This document shows, in pieces, positions 1 through 10,112 of a DNA stretch of 64,000 bases; within the stretch, counting starts at the first letter, position 1, and every line of letters begins with the position of its first letter. Origin of the DNA: Adineta vaga (Eukaryota > Rotifera). Location of the stretch: positions 14,074,001 to 14,138,000 of the forward strand of contig CP075493.1 in the NCBI GenBank assembly GCA_021613535.1, read 5' to 3'. The translations under genes were made by a program, and so were the position numbers. The notes under the pieces were generated by a model, which was not told the DNA's origin, did no database searches, and worked only from the letters and a program-made list of their open reading frames with translations.

Positions 1-59
1 AGTGTTGGCTTGGCGAAAGCACGAAGGTGGCAGTTAAATTAGCTAAGCAAATGTTTTCA
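1..59 (+). CDS. Possible terminal piece of an exon (unidentified, partial)
   Basis: From base 3 the frame reads Cys-Trp-Leu-Gly followed by Lys-Val-Ala-Val-Lys and stays open to base 59. There it meets a GTAAGAG splice donor, and a good acceptor (TTGCAG) follows at 115-120, giving a 61-nt intron typical of this genome. The VAVK string is reminiscent of the ATP-binding lysine region of protein kinases, but 19 residues cannot settle it. The following frame closes at about base 210. It could be the end of a gene starting left of the window, or chance. Confidence 0.25.
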
Positions 60-554
60 GTAAGAGTTAGGTAATATATATTCATAGATAGCGACAAATA
101 GTTTGAATATCGTGTTGCAGGTTCATCTAATGCGTCTTTTTGGTTGTTTTGTTTATAATATTCATTTTAAGATTTATGTCGGAATATGGTGCGGTTGTCG
201 GTAGTTTATGATTAGTAAGCATGAATTAGGCTTCATGGTTGTATGGTTTGAACCTCAGTCTCATTTTTAGGTTTTATATTTACTCACAGGGTAACTCAAA
301 CTTCTTTTCTCCTTAGGATGCGAGATTGCGCTGAAAAACAATTCTCTATTCTACAGTAAAGAGGGAATTGAGTTGGTATGACGAGCGTTATTTGTTCTAC
401 AATTGTAAATATTTATTATCATAGAAATCTTACCAATGTTTCTATGAAAAAGACAGATATATCGTTATCTTGCTGCATACATGTATCAATTTGTGTTGTA
501 TAAATATCCGAAAGAATACCTTTAGATTTATTTCGCTATACATAAGACAAAATA
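60..554. other. Mostly non-coding, upstream of the Ly6-like gene
   Basis: I see no supported gene here beyond the possible short exon continuation at 121-210. AT-rich sequence precedes the ATG at 555 and presumably holds that gene's promoter. Confidence 0.4.
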
Positions 555-1070
555 ATGCAATTCTTATTTATTCTTCTAATTGTTGTTGGTGAGTTATTTA
601 CAAACAGAGAACATCTTTTTGCCTTTCTAACAATTTTCTCAATAGGATGTATTGTTGTAGTGAACACATATCAATGTTATGTTTGTTCTAGTCCATTAGA
701 TGACGGATGTGGTGATCCATTTAACTCAAACATGATGACTGATGATAAAAAAGAAGATGCTGGGGGACAAGTGTGCATGGTAAGATTTATTCAGCTATTC
801 TTATGATACCGGTTTTATTCTGATTGGTTTTTTAAGAAAATCAAGGCTACGACAGCTGTTACTACAGGAATCCTGCGTATACTATCATCACCTGAGGCAT
901 GTATAGGTATTATGAATGGTTGCAGAGAGCAGAGTTCGGATCTTGGTAAGGGCACTGTATGTTGTTGCAATTCAAACTTATGCAATAGTGCACTAAGAAT
1001 GGGACAGCCGTCTTTCGTTGTCTACTTAATCATAGGCGCACTGGCTATCATCACCTATACATGGTTCTAA
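555..1070 (+). CDS. Ly6/uPAR-like cysteine-rich surface protein, three exons
   Basis: A small secreted or GPI-anchored three-finger-type protein. CDS join(555..588, 646..779, 837..1070), 133 residues. Both introns are 57 nt with GT..AG ends and keep the frame. The protein starts with a hydrophobic signal peptide, and the mature part opens with the Cys-rich string YQCYVCSS. Near its end it carries CCCNSNLCN, which matches the CC-x-x-x-x-CN signature that closes Ly6/uPAR domains. A hydrophobic tail (LIIGALAIITYTW) ends the protein with no cytoplasmic part, as expected for a GPI-anchor signal. The family typically works at the outer cell surface in adhesion or receptor modulation; ligand unknown. 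Reading the first ORF without splicing would stop at 806 and lose the diagnostic cysteines, so the spliced model is preferred. Confidence 0.8.
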
Positions 1071-1231
1071 TGGTCCTTAATTGTTCCTTCTTTTATTTAT
1101 TTTAATCAAGACTTTTTATAATTAATTATTCGTTTTTAATACTAATTTTAAGCATAAATTAATTCTTGTACTTTCTGAAACACTTGCTTATGACAACTAG
1201 GTTTGTTCATAAACTGTATAATGAAAATCAG

Positions 1232-1513
1232 TCAATATTTGTTTTGATTGGGAAAGATTTCAACAAAAAAGTTCATTTTTGTGTACTCCGAAAGTGAGTA
1301 GACTACTAGCATTGATTTGCCGGTATCCGGTCGTCTGGGTGTGTAGGACACGGTAATAAACTCGCACCACACCCACACATTCACCACTAAAGTAGCACAA
1401 CTCAAAACTAACCGAGCTATCACACCCTCAATAGCCTTTTTATTGAATTCACCCAGCTTACTAACATCTAGTGAGCTGGAGTCTTTCGAATTAAACAAAA
1501 AGCTACCATGCAC
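1232..1513 (-). CDS. Small ORF of doubtful reality
   Basis: A 93-codon ORF in which the stretch SKLGEFNKKAIEG faintly recalls the start of cystatin domains, but no QxVxG inhibitor loop is visible. It also contains a telomere-like G-rich stretch (GTGTGGGTGTGG on this strand, around 1365-1378). It lies just downstream of another protease inhibitor on the same strand, which is the only contextual support. It may be a decayed cystatin or chance. Confidence 0.2.
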   Translation of the reverse strand: MHGSFLFNSKDSSSLDVSKLGEFNKKAIEGVIARLVLSCATLVVNVWVWCEFITVSYTPRRPDTGKSMLVVYSLSEYTKMNFFVEIFPNQNKY

Positions 1514-1543
1514 AATAGCATCGAATTAATTAAATTCATTCTT

Positions 1544-2008
1544 TTATGCCAAGACAGGTTTCGTACATTGTCGAGGACATCCACCGCAACATTTTTGATC
1601 ACCCGGACAGTTACTATCATTGGTACATCGAGCAATGCAAATACCCATCATACCTGATGATGTTGATGGACAAAAACCTAACTTGGATGAATTGCCTTTT
1701 GGTAATTGTTGAACACGAGGACAGCAGACAGCATAGGCATCATTTGGTGCTATAGTGCAACGGTGTGTTGGTGGACATTCACGACGATTGATACCACGTC
1801 CACAAAAATAACCTTCGAGTGGAGTTTCTTCTTCGTCACATGGGCTCTTTTTGCATGCACACATTGATTGTCCATTAGCATCACGTCGGAAACCGTATGG
1901 ACAATGAATCATACACATACGAAGATTTGATTCAGATGGAGAACTAGCCACTAATGCAAATGTTGCTACTGTAGCACATAGAAGGAAAACAATATTCAAC
2001 AAACTCAT
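1544..2008 (-). CDS. Secreted antistasin/WAP-type protease inhibitor
   Basis: A 154-residue single-exon protein. Residues 1-22 form a signal peptide. Residues about 30-60 have the antistasin-like pattern CxxxCPYGFRRDANG followed by CACKKSPC. A middle Cys-rich segment follows, and residues about 110-150 form a WAP four-disulfide core ending in CPGDQKCCGGCPRQC. These families inhibit serine proteases extracellularly: antistasin domains act on trypsin or factor Xa-like enzymes and WAP domains on elastase-like enzymes. The mixed architecture, complete length and signal peptide suggest a functional secreted inhibitor. The target protease cannot be read from the sequence. Confidence 0.85.
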   Translation of the reverse strand: MSLLNIVFLLCATVATFALVASSPSESNLRMCMIHCPYGFRRDANGQSMCACKKSPCDEEETPLEGYFCGRGINRRECPPTHRCTIAPNDAYAVCCPRVQQLPKGNSSKLGFCPSTSSGMMGICIARCTNDSNCPGDQKCCGGCPRQCTKPVLA

Positions 2009-4399
2009 TTGTAATAACAGAAATAAACGATAAAGTCAAATGGGATGAATATTCTCTTATACTTCACTTTTTATATTATCAACTTTCAGCTGGCAAATAT
2101 ACCCATAGTATATATGCATTTAACAAACAATGCAAATTATTTTATTTTTATTGATAAATATTATGTGTTATCGGCATGGAATGATTTTTACATACGTAAA
2201 AGTAACTATTGTATTAGTTTAGCTTGCAAAATCACAGTTTTCGAAAATAATGGATGTATTCTGAATACGCTTTACTGTGAACTAACACATTTCTTTCTTT
2301 TATATTCATGATAATATTCTCACTCACAACATCAAGTTTCTATACAAGTTCAAGATGAAAATACTCAGTTGTTTTTTTTTGTCACATATTCTTCTCTTTT
2401 GCTCTGTTTATGATAATTTCTTTTAGATTTGATAAAAAAATAAAGTTGTTGTCCTCATCCTGTGATTATCTATTTTTAATCCATCTTCAAAAGATTTCAT
2501 TTTATAATTCATTTTATATAGTACTAACATTTTAAAAATAATGCAAAAAAGTCAATTCAAATTGAGGTCACTTCTACACCATAAACTCTTATTCTAATTA
2601 TGAAGATTAAGTTTTTATCATCTTTCTGAATACAATCTTCATATTTATGATATAAGTATAGATCTAATATTTTGTCAAAGATAATCTTCAAATCTGCGAT
2701 TCACATTTCAATCAACTGATAGACAATGAATAAATACTATTTTTTATTTTTGATTACGATTAATAAAAAAGAGAAAGAGATTTACAGAATAACCGATCAA
2801 CTTTTTTTTGTTTGTGAATTATCATCACTATAAGAGCAAATACACCAACAACAATACTTTTGTGTGATTCTATCATTCTGACGAGATAGAATGGCTGATT
2901 TAATTACAAGTCTTAATAATATTAAGTTTTGGCTCAATCGCGTTACTATCCGATTCATCTCTCAACTAGCTGAAATATAGACTCGTCAAATACGAACAAC
3001 GTCTGGTGTAAACTACCTAACTTTCTCCTATAGATTTTTTTAAATTAGCCGCCTGATTTCTAGTGCTTCCGAGTATCAGTCGATATCTTTCCAGTTCACA
3101 TGATGCACGCCTTCGTCGATGGAGCAGTTTAGCAACAGCACGAAAGATCATCATATTCAATATTATAATTTATCTGCATATATTTCTTTTTTGAGGTTAC
3201 TCTGATTAATGCTGTATTTGTTTGTTCTGCCTAGCAGTTGATAATCAAAGAGCCAATAGCAATATACTTAGGAGAAAAAATAGAAAAGAAATATTATGAA
3301 TACAGTGCAACAACAAACACAAATGAAGATGACATCTGCTGTTTAGTTACTTACAACAGAACAAGCCTTCCTCTTTAACATACTGTTACAAGGTTTGTCG
3401 AGAGATACAGCATTTACTTACATGAGACTCAATCATTATATCTTTCATTTTTGAAACCTGTGACATTTCTCAAAATTATAAAATTATTCAATCAAGTTCA
3501 CTCTCATGCTTATGTCTGTATAATCATTAGTTGTATACGTGAGATTTATGTAAGAGTAGAAGTATGCTTTGTAATCATCTGACATGAGTACCTGAAAGAA
3601 AATTCGATCAAGTATCAAATTTTGCTCCTTTGAAGCGTATTTCTAATTCTAATATATTCCTTTTTTTGAAAGACTAGTTACGGATCTCGTTTCATTTTAA
3701 ATTTGTGCAAAAAATCACGAGTTCTATTCTTATTTGATAATATAAGATTTACATGAGCATTTTGTTTCATCGAGACTTTTTTAAATCAGTAAACGTGATT
3801 CATTCATTTTTCTCTTTGTTCTCAACAAATTTTCACGATCATCAAGATAAATCTTTACTGTTCAATTCTCAGACAAAATTATTTTGCAATGAAGATTATT
3901 TCTTTTACCTGCTTGTTCTTATTGCTCAAGGTTTGTTCAATTTTTCATTTGCAGAAAACATTTTCTCGCATTCCTATAGATTCAACGTAATCAACAAGTT
4001 TAACTTATTCGAAAAATAATTCCAATTTGGAATTAACTCTTTCCAGTGTATCTCATTTGGAACAAAGTTCAGCAACTAATCGTTCCCTTCCACAATATCA
4101 ACAAAATTATAAGATCTGTCAAGCGATGATCTCTATGGTGCTAATCGAATAGACATTCTAGTTACAAATAATTTTTGTATTTCTCAAGTTTGCAAAGGAA
4201 AATTTTTGTTCACCATTTACTTTTCCCGTTGGCTCTTACCCAGGTGGAATTGCTCGTGGTCGTTTCAAGAATCATGACCAAGAAGATCTGACAATCGCCT
4301 ATACTGCATCTAGAACAGTCGGTATTCTTTTGAACACTTATCATTACTAAACATTCAGAGAGTGTTGCTTTCTTTTCGCTATTATTACACTTAAGAAAT
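2009..4399. other. Intergenic, no recognised gene
   Basis: AT-rich sequence with scattered short ORFs (for example 2045-2311 and 3753-4019 on +) that are Phe/Ile/Asn-rich and resemble no family. I see no RNA gene or transposon end. Confidence 0.45.
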
Positions 4400-6343
4400 T
4401 TATTTATGTAAAAAAGACGTGTCATCTTTCATAATCATATCTTTAGGTGGAATTGATTTTCCATATAAAAGATTACGTCCATAAATTTGAGTTAATCTTG
4501 TTAATTCAGATCGAATATTTGATGTTAATTGTGACCATTGAAAACGCCATGACCAATTTTGTGGTTCAGATTTTTCCATAGATGATTCTAAGAATTATTT
4601 TGCAATTTTATCAATAAATAATTCATTACCTTAGTTACCTTTTCCTGGATAATTCATTCGTACGTTAATATTCAATAAATCTTGCATTAGTATAATCGAT
4701 CCATTCGATGAAGATTGTAAGACCATTTGAATAAAATACCAAGATATATATTTCTCCAATCCATCAATAGATTCATTCTGAGAGAAAAATGGACGACGAA
4801 TATATTCCATAAATAGATCTTTTTCTTCACGAGTTGCTATATTTGACCACCATTCGATTGTCGTAGCATTATCATGTGTACCTATTTAAATCTATTTAGA
4901 GAGATCGAAAATAAATTAACAAAACCTGTATATGCAATTGAATTTGGAATATAATTATGTGGTGAATACATATTATCTGGATATGAATAGAAACCCATTT
5001 GTAATATTCTAATACCATAAAATTGAAAATCATCACGTAATTGAAAAACTTCAGTAGTAGCACTACCAATATCTTCAACTATTATCGAAATATTTTCACC
5101 CAATGATTTTTTAACAGCTGTAAACAATTCATAACCACTAAAATTTGGAGAAAAAATCATCGACAAACAAATATCAAGTATATGGATAAATATACATACG
5201 GTGTGTTCATCCAATGTGCATTTGATGTGATTGGTTTCGATGTATTTTCATCTAATGGAATAACATAATGTTGGATAAAGCCACGAAAATGATCGAGTCG
5301 TAAGATATCATACATTGATAAAGATTTTTCAATACGTTTTATCCACCATTGAAATAAATCATTTCGAATAGTTTCATCATTCCACTTATAAATTGGTTGA
5401 TTCCAAATTTGAATATCATATTTTTCATCACCAGGAAAACCTATTTCAATCGAAATTCCATGCAGAATATATTCAATTGTATTGAAAATAATTTACCTGA
5501 AACAACAATTGGTTTCATTGTATTTGAATCTAATTGAAATAGATTTGAATTTGCCCACACATCAACCGAATTATAATCAATATACATTGCCATATCACCA
5601 ATAATTTGAATCTTTCTCTCGTTTGCATAACGTTTTAATTCATTCCACTGTTTATCAAATATATATTGAACAAATAAATGATATTCAAATTGATTTTGAT
5701 TATTTTGACGAATATTTTCTAATGCTAATCGATCATGATGACGTAAAGATTGAGGCCATTCATTCCATGATATTCCTTCAAACTAAACAAAGACTATTTT
5801 CATAAGAAAATTGCTTAACTTACTTGATTTTTAATTATCATAAACAGAATAAAATCATTAATCCAAAAGATTTCATTTTGATAAAATTCATGGAGAATAT
5901 TTCGATAATTTGAGGAAGTTTTTTGATAATTTTCAAAAGATTTTTCTAACAATTTCTCTTTAAATTTTTTTACATCTTTAAAATTAACAAAATCATTATG
6001 AAATTTTGATGAATCAATTAATAAGTTTAATTCATCGAAAGATAATAGATTCATTTCAATTAATTTTTCAGGTGAAATCAACCATGGATTCCCACCAAAT
6101 GATGATTCACCTTAGAAGCAATTTCTTTAAGAATAAAGAAGAAGAAGAAGAAACAATTCTGTTACTTGAATATGGTGATGGACAATTGATTGTTGTTAAA
6201 GGCAAAATTTGCCATAGTTTTTGTTTTGTTTCAACTAAAAAATCAATAAATCGAAATGCATCGGAACCAAAATCTCCAATTCCATATTTTGATGGTAATG
6301 ATGTTATATGTAGTAGAACTCCTGATGATCGTTCTAATTTCAT
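4400..6343 (-). CDS. malQ: 4-alpha-glucanotransferase (amylomaltase, GH77), seven exons
   Basis: Transfers alpha-1,4-glucan segments between maltodextrins. Bacterial MalQ/plant DPE1 family, not a normal animal enzyme. CDS complement(join(4400..4587, 4639..4881, 4926..5137, 5200..5440, 5497..5782, 5824..6110, 6166..6343)), 544 residues, close to the family's usual length. The six introns are 41-62 nt and restore one frame throughout; unspliced, the gene looks full of stops. N-terminus RSSGVLLHITSLPSKYGIG is classic. The nucleophile motif RLDHFRGF has its Asp near residue 300, the acid/base Glu lies in VEDIG near 352, and THDNATT carries the third acid near 405. The C-terminus ends after LTQIYGR plus a short tail. 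The bacterial-type enzyme with animal-type introns suggests an established horizontal acquisition; that origin is inference. Confidence 0.9.
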
Positions 6344-6624
6344 TGTCGAAGGTCAGAAGATAAAATAGAACAATTCTTTTTTGCGACTTGCCATATGATA
6401 ATAAACAAGAAAGGAAAGAAAAAGTGTACTTTTGACTAATTCGAGATCATATATATTCATGGATGAAAATAGACCAATAGGAAAAGAATGCCACATATCA
6501 TTGATTATAATGTGAGAACGAATTGTTGAATACTATGTGAAGATAATTAGACAGAAAGATATGAACTTCTTATATGCGTGTAGTTATTAAAATAAAACTT
6601 GAAAAGTCAATCTGAAAGTTTCGG

Positions 6625-6858
6625 TCACCATTTAATTTCATTTTGACGACCTTTACCATTGCCAGTACCAAATACATATCCTACTACAGCACTGACACCA
6701 GCTCCTACAGCAGCACCCGGTGGACCACCTATTGCAGTACCAACTGCAGTTCCAACAGTAGTTGCTACCGCAACATCACTTTTAGAACCTGGAGTAAATT
6801 TAATCTCTTTCTTTGGCAGATTCACTTGTACTAAATTAGTTTCGGTACCGTTCTGCAT
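6625..6858 (-). CDS. Small glycine-zipper protein, unidentified
   Basis: A 77-codon ORF with a polar N-terminus and, at residues about 30-68, a run of small residues with repeated GxxxG-type spacing (VGTAVGTAIGGPPGAAVGAG). This is the glycine-zipper pattern of helical hairpins that insert in or pack on membranes. The ORF starts at a good ATG (6858) and ends in GKGRQNEIKW. Shorter ORFs in the opposite orientation are shadows of the same repetitive Ala/Gly/Thr codons. I do not recognise a specific family; glycine-zipper domains occur in bacterial and animal proteins alike. Confidence 0.55.
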   Translation of the reverse strand: MQNGTETNLVQVNLPKKEIKFTPGSKSDVAVATTVGTAVGTAIGGPPGAAVGAGVSAVVGYVFGTGNGKGRQNEIKW

Positions 6859-8033
6859 TTTGATTTTTCTAAATTATCAATATTATTATGAAATGTAAAG
6901 CTTAGTAATTTATCTCAATAAATGGTGTTCTAGTAAGAATACGTCGATTGACTATGTTTCGGCTTTTGCTTATCTACATTTCATTGCATACTAATACATA
7001 ACTATTTAGTAAATGAGTGTAAACAATGAGCTACGGATGAATCATCTTCTACGTTTTATTATGCATATCGAAAACAGCATTTTCTTTTCTGAAACGAATA
7101 AGCTAAGTTAAACCTGTAGTTGCTAGATACGATCAGATATAAGAGTTAAAAAGCTTGTTAAACGTAAAAAATATACATATCTAGCTGGTTATTTGGGAAC
7201 AACTCGTATTATTTATCCAAGAAAAATTTCACTTCTACCTCATCGTTTTCGAAGCATTTGCAAATGAGCGAAAGGTTTATTCAGAAATGACCGATCTTCA
7301 TTCACTTTTCAATATATTACATTATAAACCTGTCTGATATTGACATTCTTTGATTACTATAGTAGCATAGAGATTAGTAGTCAGTCATAAAAGAGAGATA
7401 GATTAGGTATTTATTTCCTCTGAATACTGCTGACGCTTTCCCGATAGTTTTACAAAATTGCATAAAATCAATATTTTTACTTACTGCTAAACAAGTGAAA
7501 TTCGTAGATATAAATTAATGAATTGAGTTTACTAAACAAAAAAAAATAATAATAATTAGAATTTCGTATTTTTTTTATTGAATATATACTTATTTGTAAT
7601 TTCTCGACCTTTTAAATGTCGTTTAAAATCAGAAAGAATGATTAGATAAAAACGCTAGTGAGAATCAATCGGTCTTATATACACTGTAGTCTTATTACAA
7701 GGTTTTTTCCTTCGCTTTCTTTATTTTGTTTTTTTTCATGGATTCCTCCAAGTATGATTCGATATATGCAAGGAATGAAAAAAAATATGTGAGTGTAAAT
7801 TTTAAGTCGAGAAATATTCGGCCTGACTCTTCTCCTTTATTACAAACACTTAAAAAGACTTTGCTGAAAAGCTTTTTAAATGAATTTATAAGAATGATCA
7901 ATGATCATCGAGTAAAGTGTGACCATACGTTTCATCTCTTTATCATCTATCCACATCCACACAAATGAATATTCTCCAAGTTTATTTCTAAATATTGACA
8001 AAAAGGAAAATATCAGCACGCGAAAATATTTAA
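6859..8033. other. Intergenic, no recognised gene
   Basis: AT-rich; only low-complexity ORFs (for example 7695-7968 on both strands) with no family resemblance. Confidence 0.45.
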
Positions 8034-9401
8034 TCAGATTTTGGAGCTTTGATTCGATCGAGTAGCTCTGCTTGTCTCTTGACCACGACGGATGCGATAG
8101 AGTGGACGACTGAAACAGGGTAGACAAAAAACAAATTTCAGAAAAATAGTTAAGACTGGAAGATATAAGCACAATGAAGAAAGATTATAGAATGCTTTGG
8201 CAACAGTCAATGGAAACCAGAATGGTATTCCTACTGCAGTAACATGTCCAATAGCAAGTAACAATGTTACAGTACCAAGCTTTGATTGTATGAAACGCCA
8301 TTCTCGCCAATTTAAGAGATTACCGATTGCAGGAATACTCGTTATAGCCAATATAGTCATACAAAGGACAGTAAGAACACCGAGTAGAGCTGCTATTTCA
8401 CCTGTTCCAGTCATCAGACTATCCTGAAAGATAACTCGAGTTTGATTATGAATGTTCAGTATTCGAATTTCAGTACGATGGAACCATGAAGGTATATATG
8501 AAGGTGATACAAGAATAATAGTGAACAAAGCGTGACAAAGAGCGATAGCAAATGTTAATAGACCTAAATATTTCCTACTTAACATCCATCGATCTAACCA
8601 TGCTGGAAATCGTCGTTCTCGTGTTCCATAGCTTAATTGAAAGATACATGCAAGATTCGATGGCATATATACGATAGCTAACATAGTGATGGCACATGGA
8701 CCTAATGCCTTATTTATCATAGTTAAGAAGAGTTGATGCCATGTAGATCCTTCATAATTGATATAGTACATGCAAAGTATGTATGTTAACCATAAACAGA
8801 GAATAATCAATGCAAAAACAACAGGAATTCGCCAATGAGGAAAGAGAGATTTCGTATCATTTTCAAGACGGCGTGCAGCTCGAATTGAACCCGCATTAAA
8901 CGATTCAAAATTCATTTCACGTGCAAGTGCAATTACTTTATCTTTCGCAGCGGAATGATCACTAGCAACAAGAATATTATGTGGTTCACCGGCTGTTATA
9001 CTTTGCATGACAAATGAAGACACTGTATTGAACGCTTTGACAACAAAAGCATTGGGTATTGCCTGTTGAAGTTGTTCAGCATTGGACGATTCTTGAGGGT
9101 GTGTTAGTTCAGATGTTTGATTCGATAGATCAATAAGAATTTTGCCGTCGAATAATAATGGTTCATTGCTGAAGCATGATAGAAGAGAATCTTTATAGTT
9201 CTCAGGATGAACAGCTACAAAGATAATTGATGAACGCCGAATACATTCGACAATAGTTACTACTTCATATTTTGTGCCCTGTCGTTTGGCTGGCGAACGG
9301 CTACCTAGTACTACACGAAATCCACTTTCGAATAGACGATAAGCAATTGCTTGACCCATATTTCCAGAACCGAGAACACCGATACATTGATCATCATTCA
9401 T
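8034..9401 (-). CDS. STEAP-family metalloreductase
   Basis: Reduces Fe3+ and Cu2+ with NADPH electrons carried through FAD and a membrane heme. A 455-residue intronless ORF. Residues 1-190 are an F420/NADP-oxidoreductase-like Rossmann domain opening with IGVLGSGNMGQAIAYRL and RVVLGSRSP. Residues about 190-430 form the six-helix ferric reductase domain. One histidine lies in the helix ALCHALFTI and another in AIGHVTAVG, at the positions expected for the two heme ligands of STEAPs. Length and order match vertebrate STEAP2-4. It is 711 bp from, and on the same strand as, a multicopper oxidase gene. A reductase beside a candidate ferroxidase hints at a metal-handling neighbourhood (inference). 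Confidence 0.88.
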   Translation of the reverse strand: MNDDQCIGVLGSGNMGQAIAYRLFESGFRVVLGSRSPAKRQGTKYEVVTIVECIRRSSIIFVAVHPENYKDSLLSCFSNEPLLFDGKILIDLSNQTSELTHPQESSNAEQLQQAIPNAFVVKAFNTVSSFVMQSITAGEPHNILVASDHSAAKDKVIALAREMNFESFNAGSIRAARRLENDTKSLFPHWRIPVVFALIILCLWLTYILCMYYINYEGSTWHQLFLTMINKALGPCAITMLAIVYMPSNLACIFQLSYGTRERRFPAWLDRWMLSRKYLGLLTFAIALCHALFTIILVSPSYIPSWFHRTEIRILNIHNQTRVIFQDSLMTGTGEIAALLGVLTVLCMTILAITSIPAIGNLLNWREWRFIQSKLGTVTLLLAIGHVTAVGIPFWFPLTVAKAFYNLSSLCLYLPVLTIFLKFVFCLPCFSRPLYRIRRGQETSRATRSNQSSKI

Positions 9402-10112
9402 AATGTCAAACTAAGTACAACTTTGATGAGTTATTTTGCCAAATAATATATTTGTCATTTTGAGATTAACGAACAGCAAAATAAATTATAACAAGCGAAG
9501 AATGTCAAAAGAGATTATATTAATAAGAATAAATATCAAAAGAAAATAAAGGTAAAAAACATCATGTAGGTAGCGAAAATGTTAAATGTGAACGTATCAT
9601 AATAATCACGAGATTTAAAAACATTTATTGTGAAAACAATTAATGAATTTCAATTCATCGAAGTTGTGGGTGTAGGCGTACTTTTTCTCATTGTTCTTCG
9701 CTCTTACACGTATTCTCTTTTATTAATATTGTTGATTGATTTTTCTAATATGCTCAGAATCTGAAGTTTTCAGAAGGAAACTTATAGTAAGTCTTAAAAA
9801 CTTGACAAATTATTGTAGCAAAAATGGTTCAAAACGTTTCTTTCAACGATTTCATGAACTTTGTAATCGCCGTGAATTATGACTTAGAAAAATTGTTAAA
9901 TCGCATAACTATCTTCAATCATTGATTCTTCGGTGTCTCATCCACTCTCCCCTAGTTAAGAAGACGTATTCATATAATTCGTCGTTTTATTTCCGAAAAA
10001 AAAGCTTAGAAAGATCACTAAAGCAAATTATAGAAAAACAAGTAAAAAATGACATACACATGTATATTGTCCGATTGCTTATCAAGACAAAGAAAAATTC
10101 GTGTGAATGATT
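9402..10112. other. Intergenic
   Basis: AT-rich gap between two minus-strand genes. It should contain the STEAP promoter (right of 9401) and the 3' flank of the oxidase gene. The short + ORF at 9922-10110 is not convincing. Confidence 0.4.

Noticed and set aside
4400-6343. MalQ first looked like a pseudogene with frameshifts and stops
   Set aside because: Six GT-AG introns of 41-62 nt remove every stop and restore the family motifs in one frame.
6006-6368. 120-codon + ORF across the MalQ start
   Set aside because: Antisense shadow of MalQ exons; no family resemblance.
8197-8427. 76-codon + ORF
   Set aside because: Antisense to the STEAP membrane domain.
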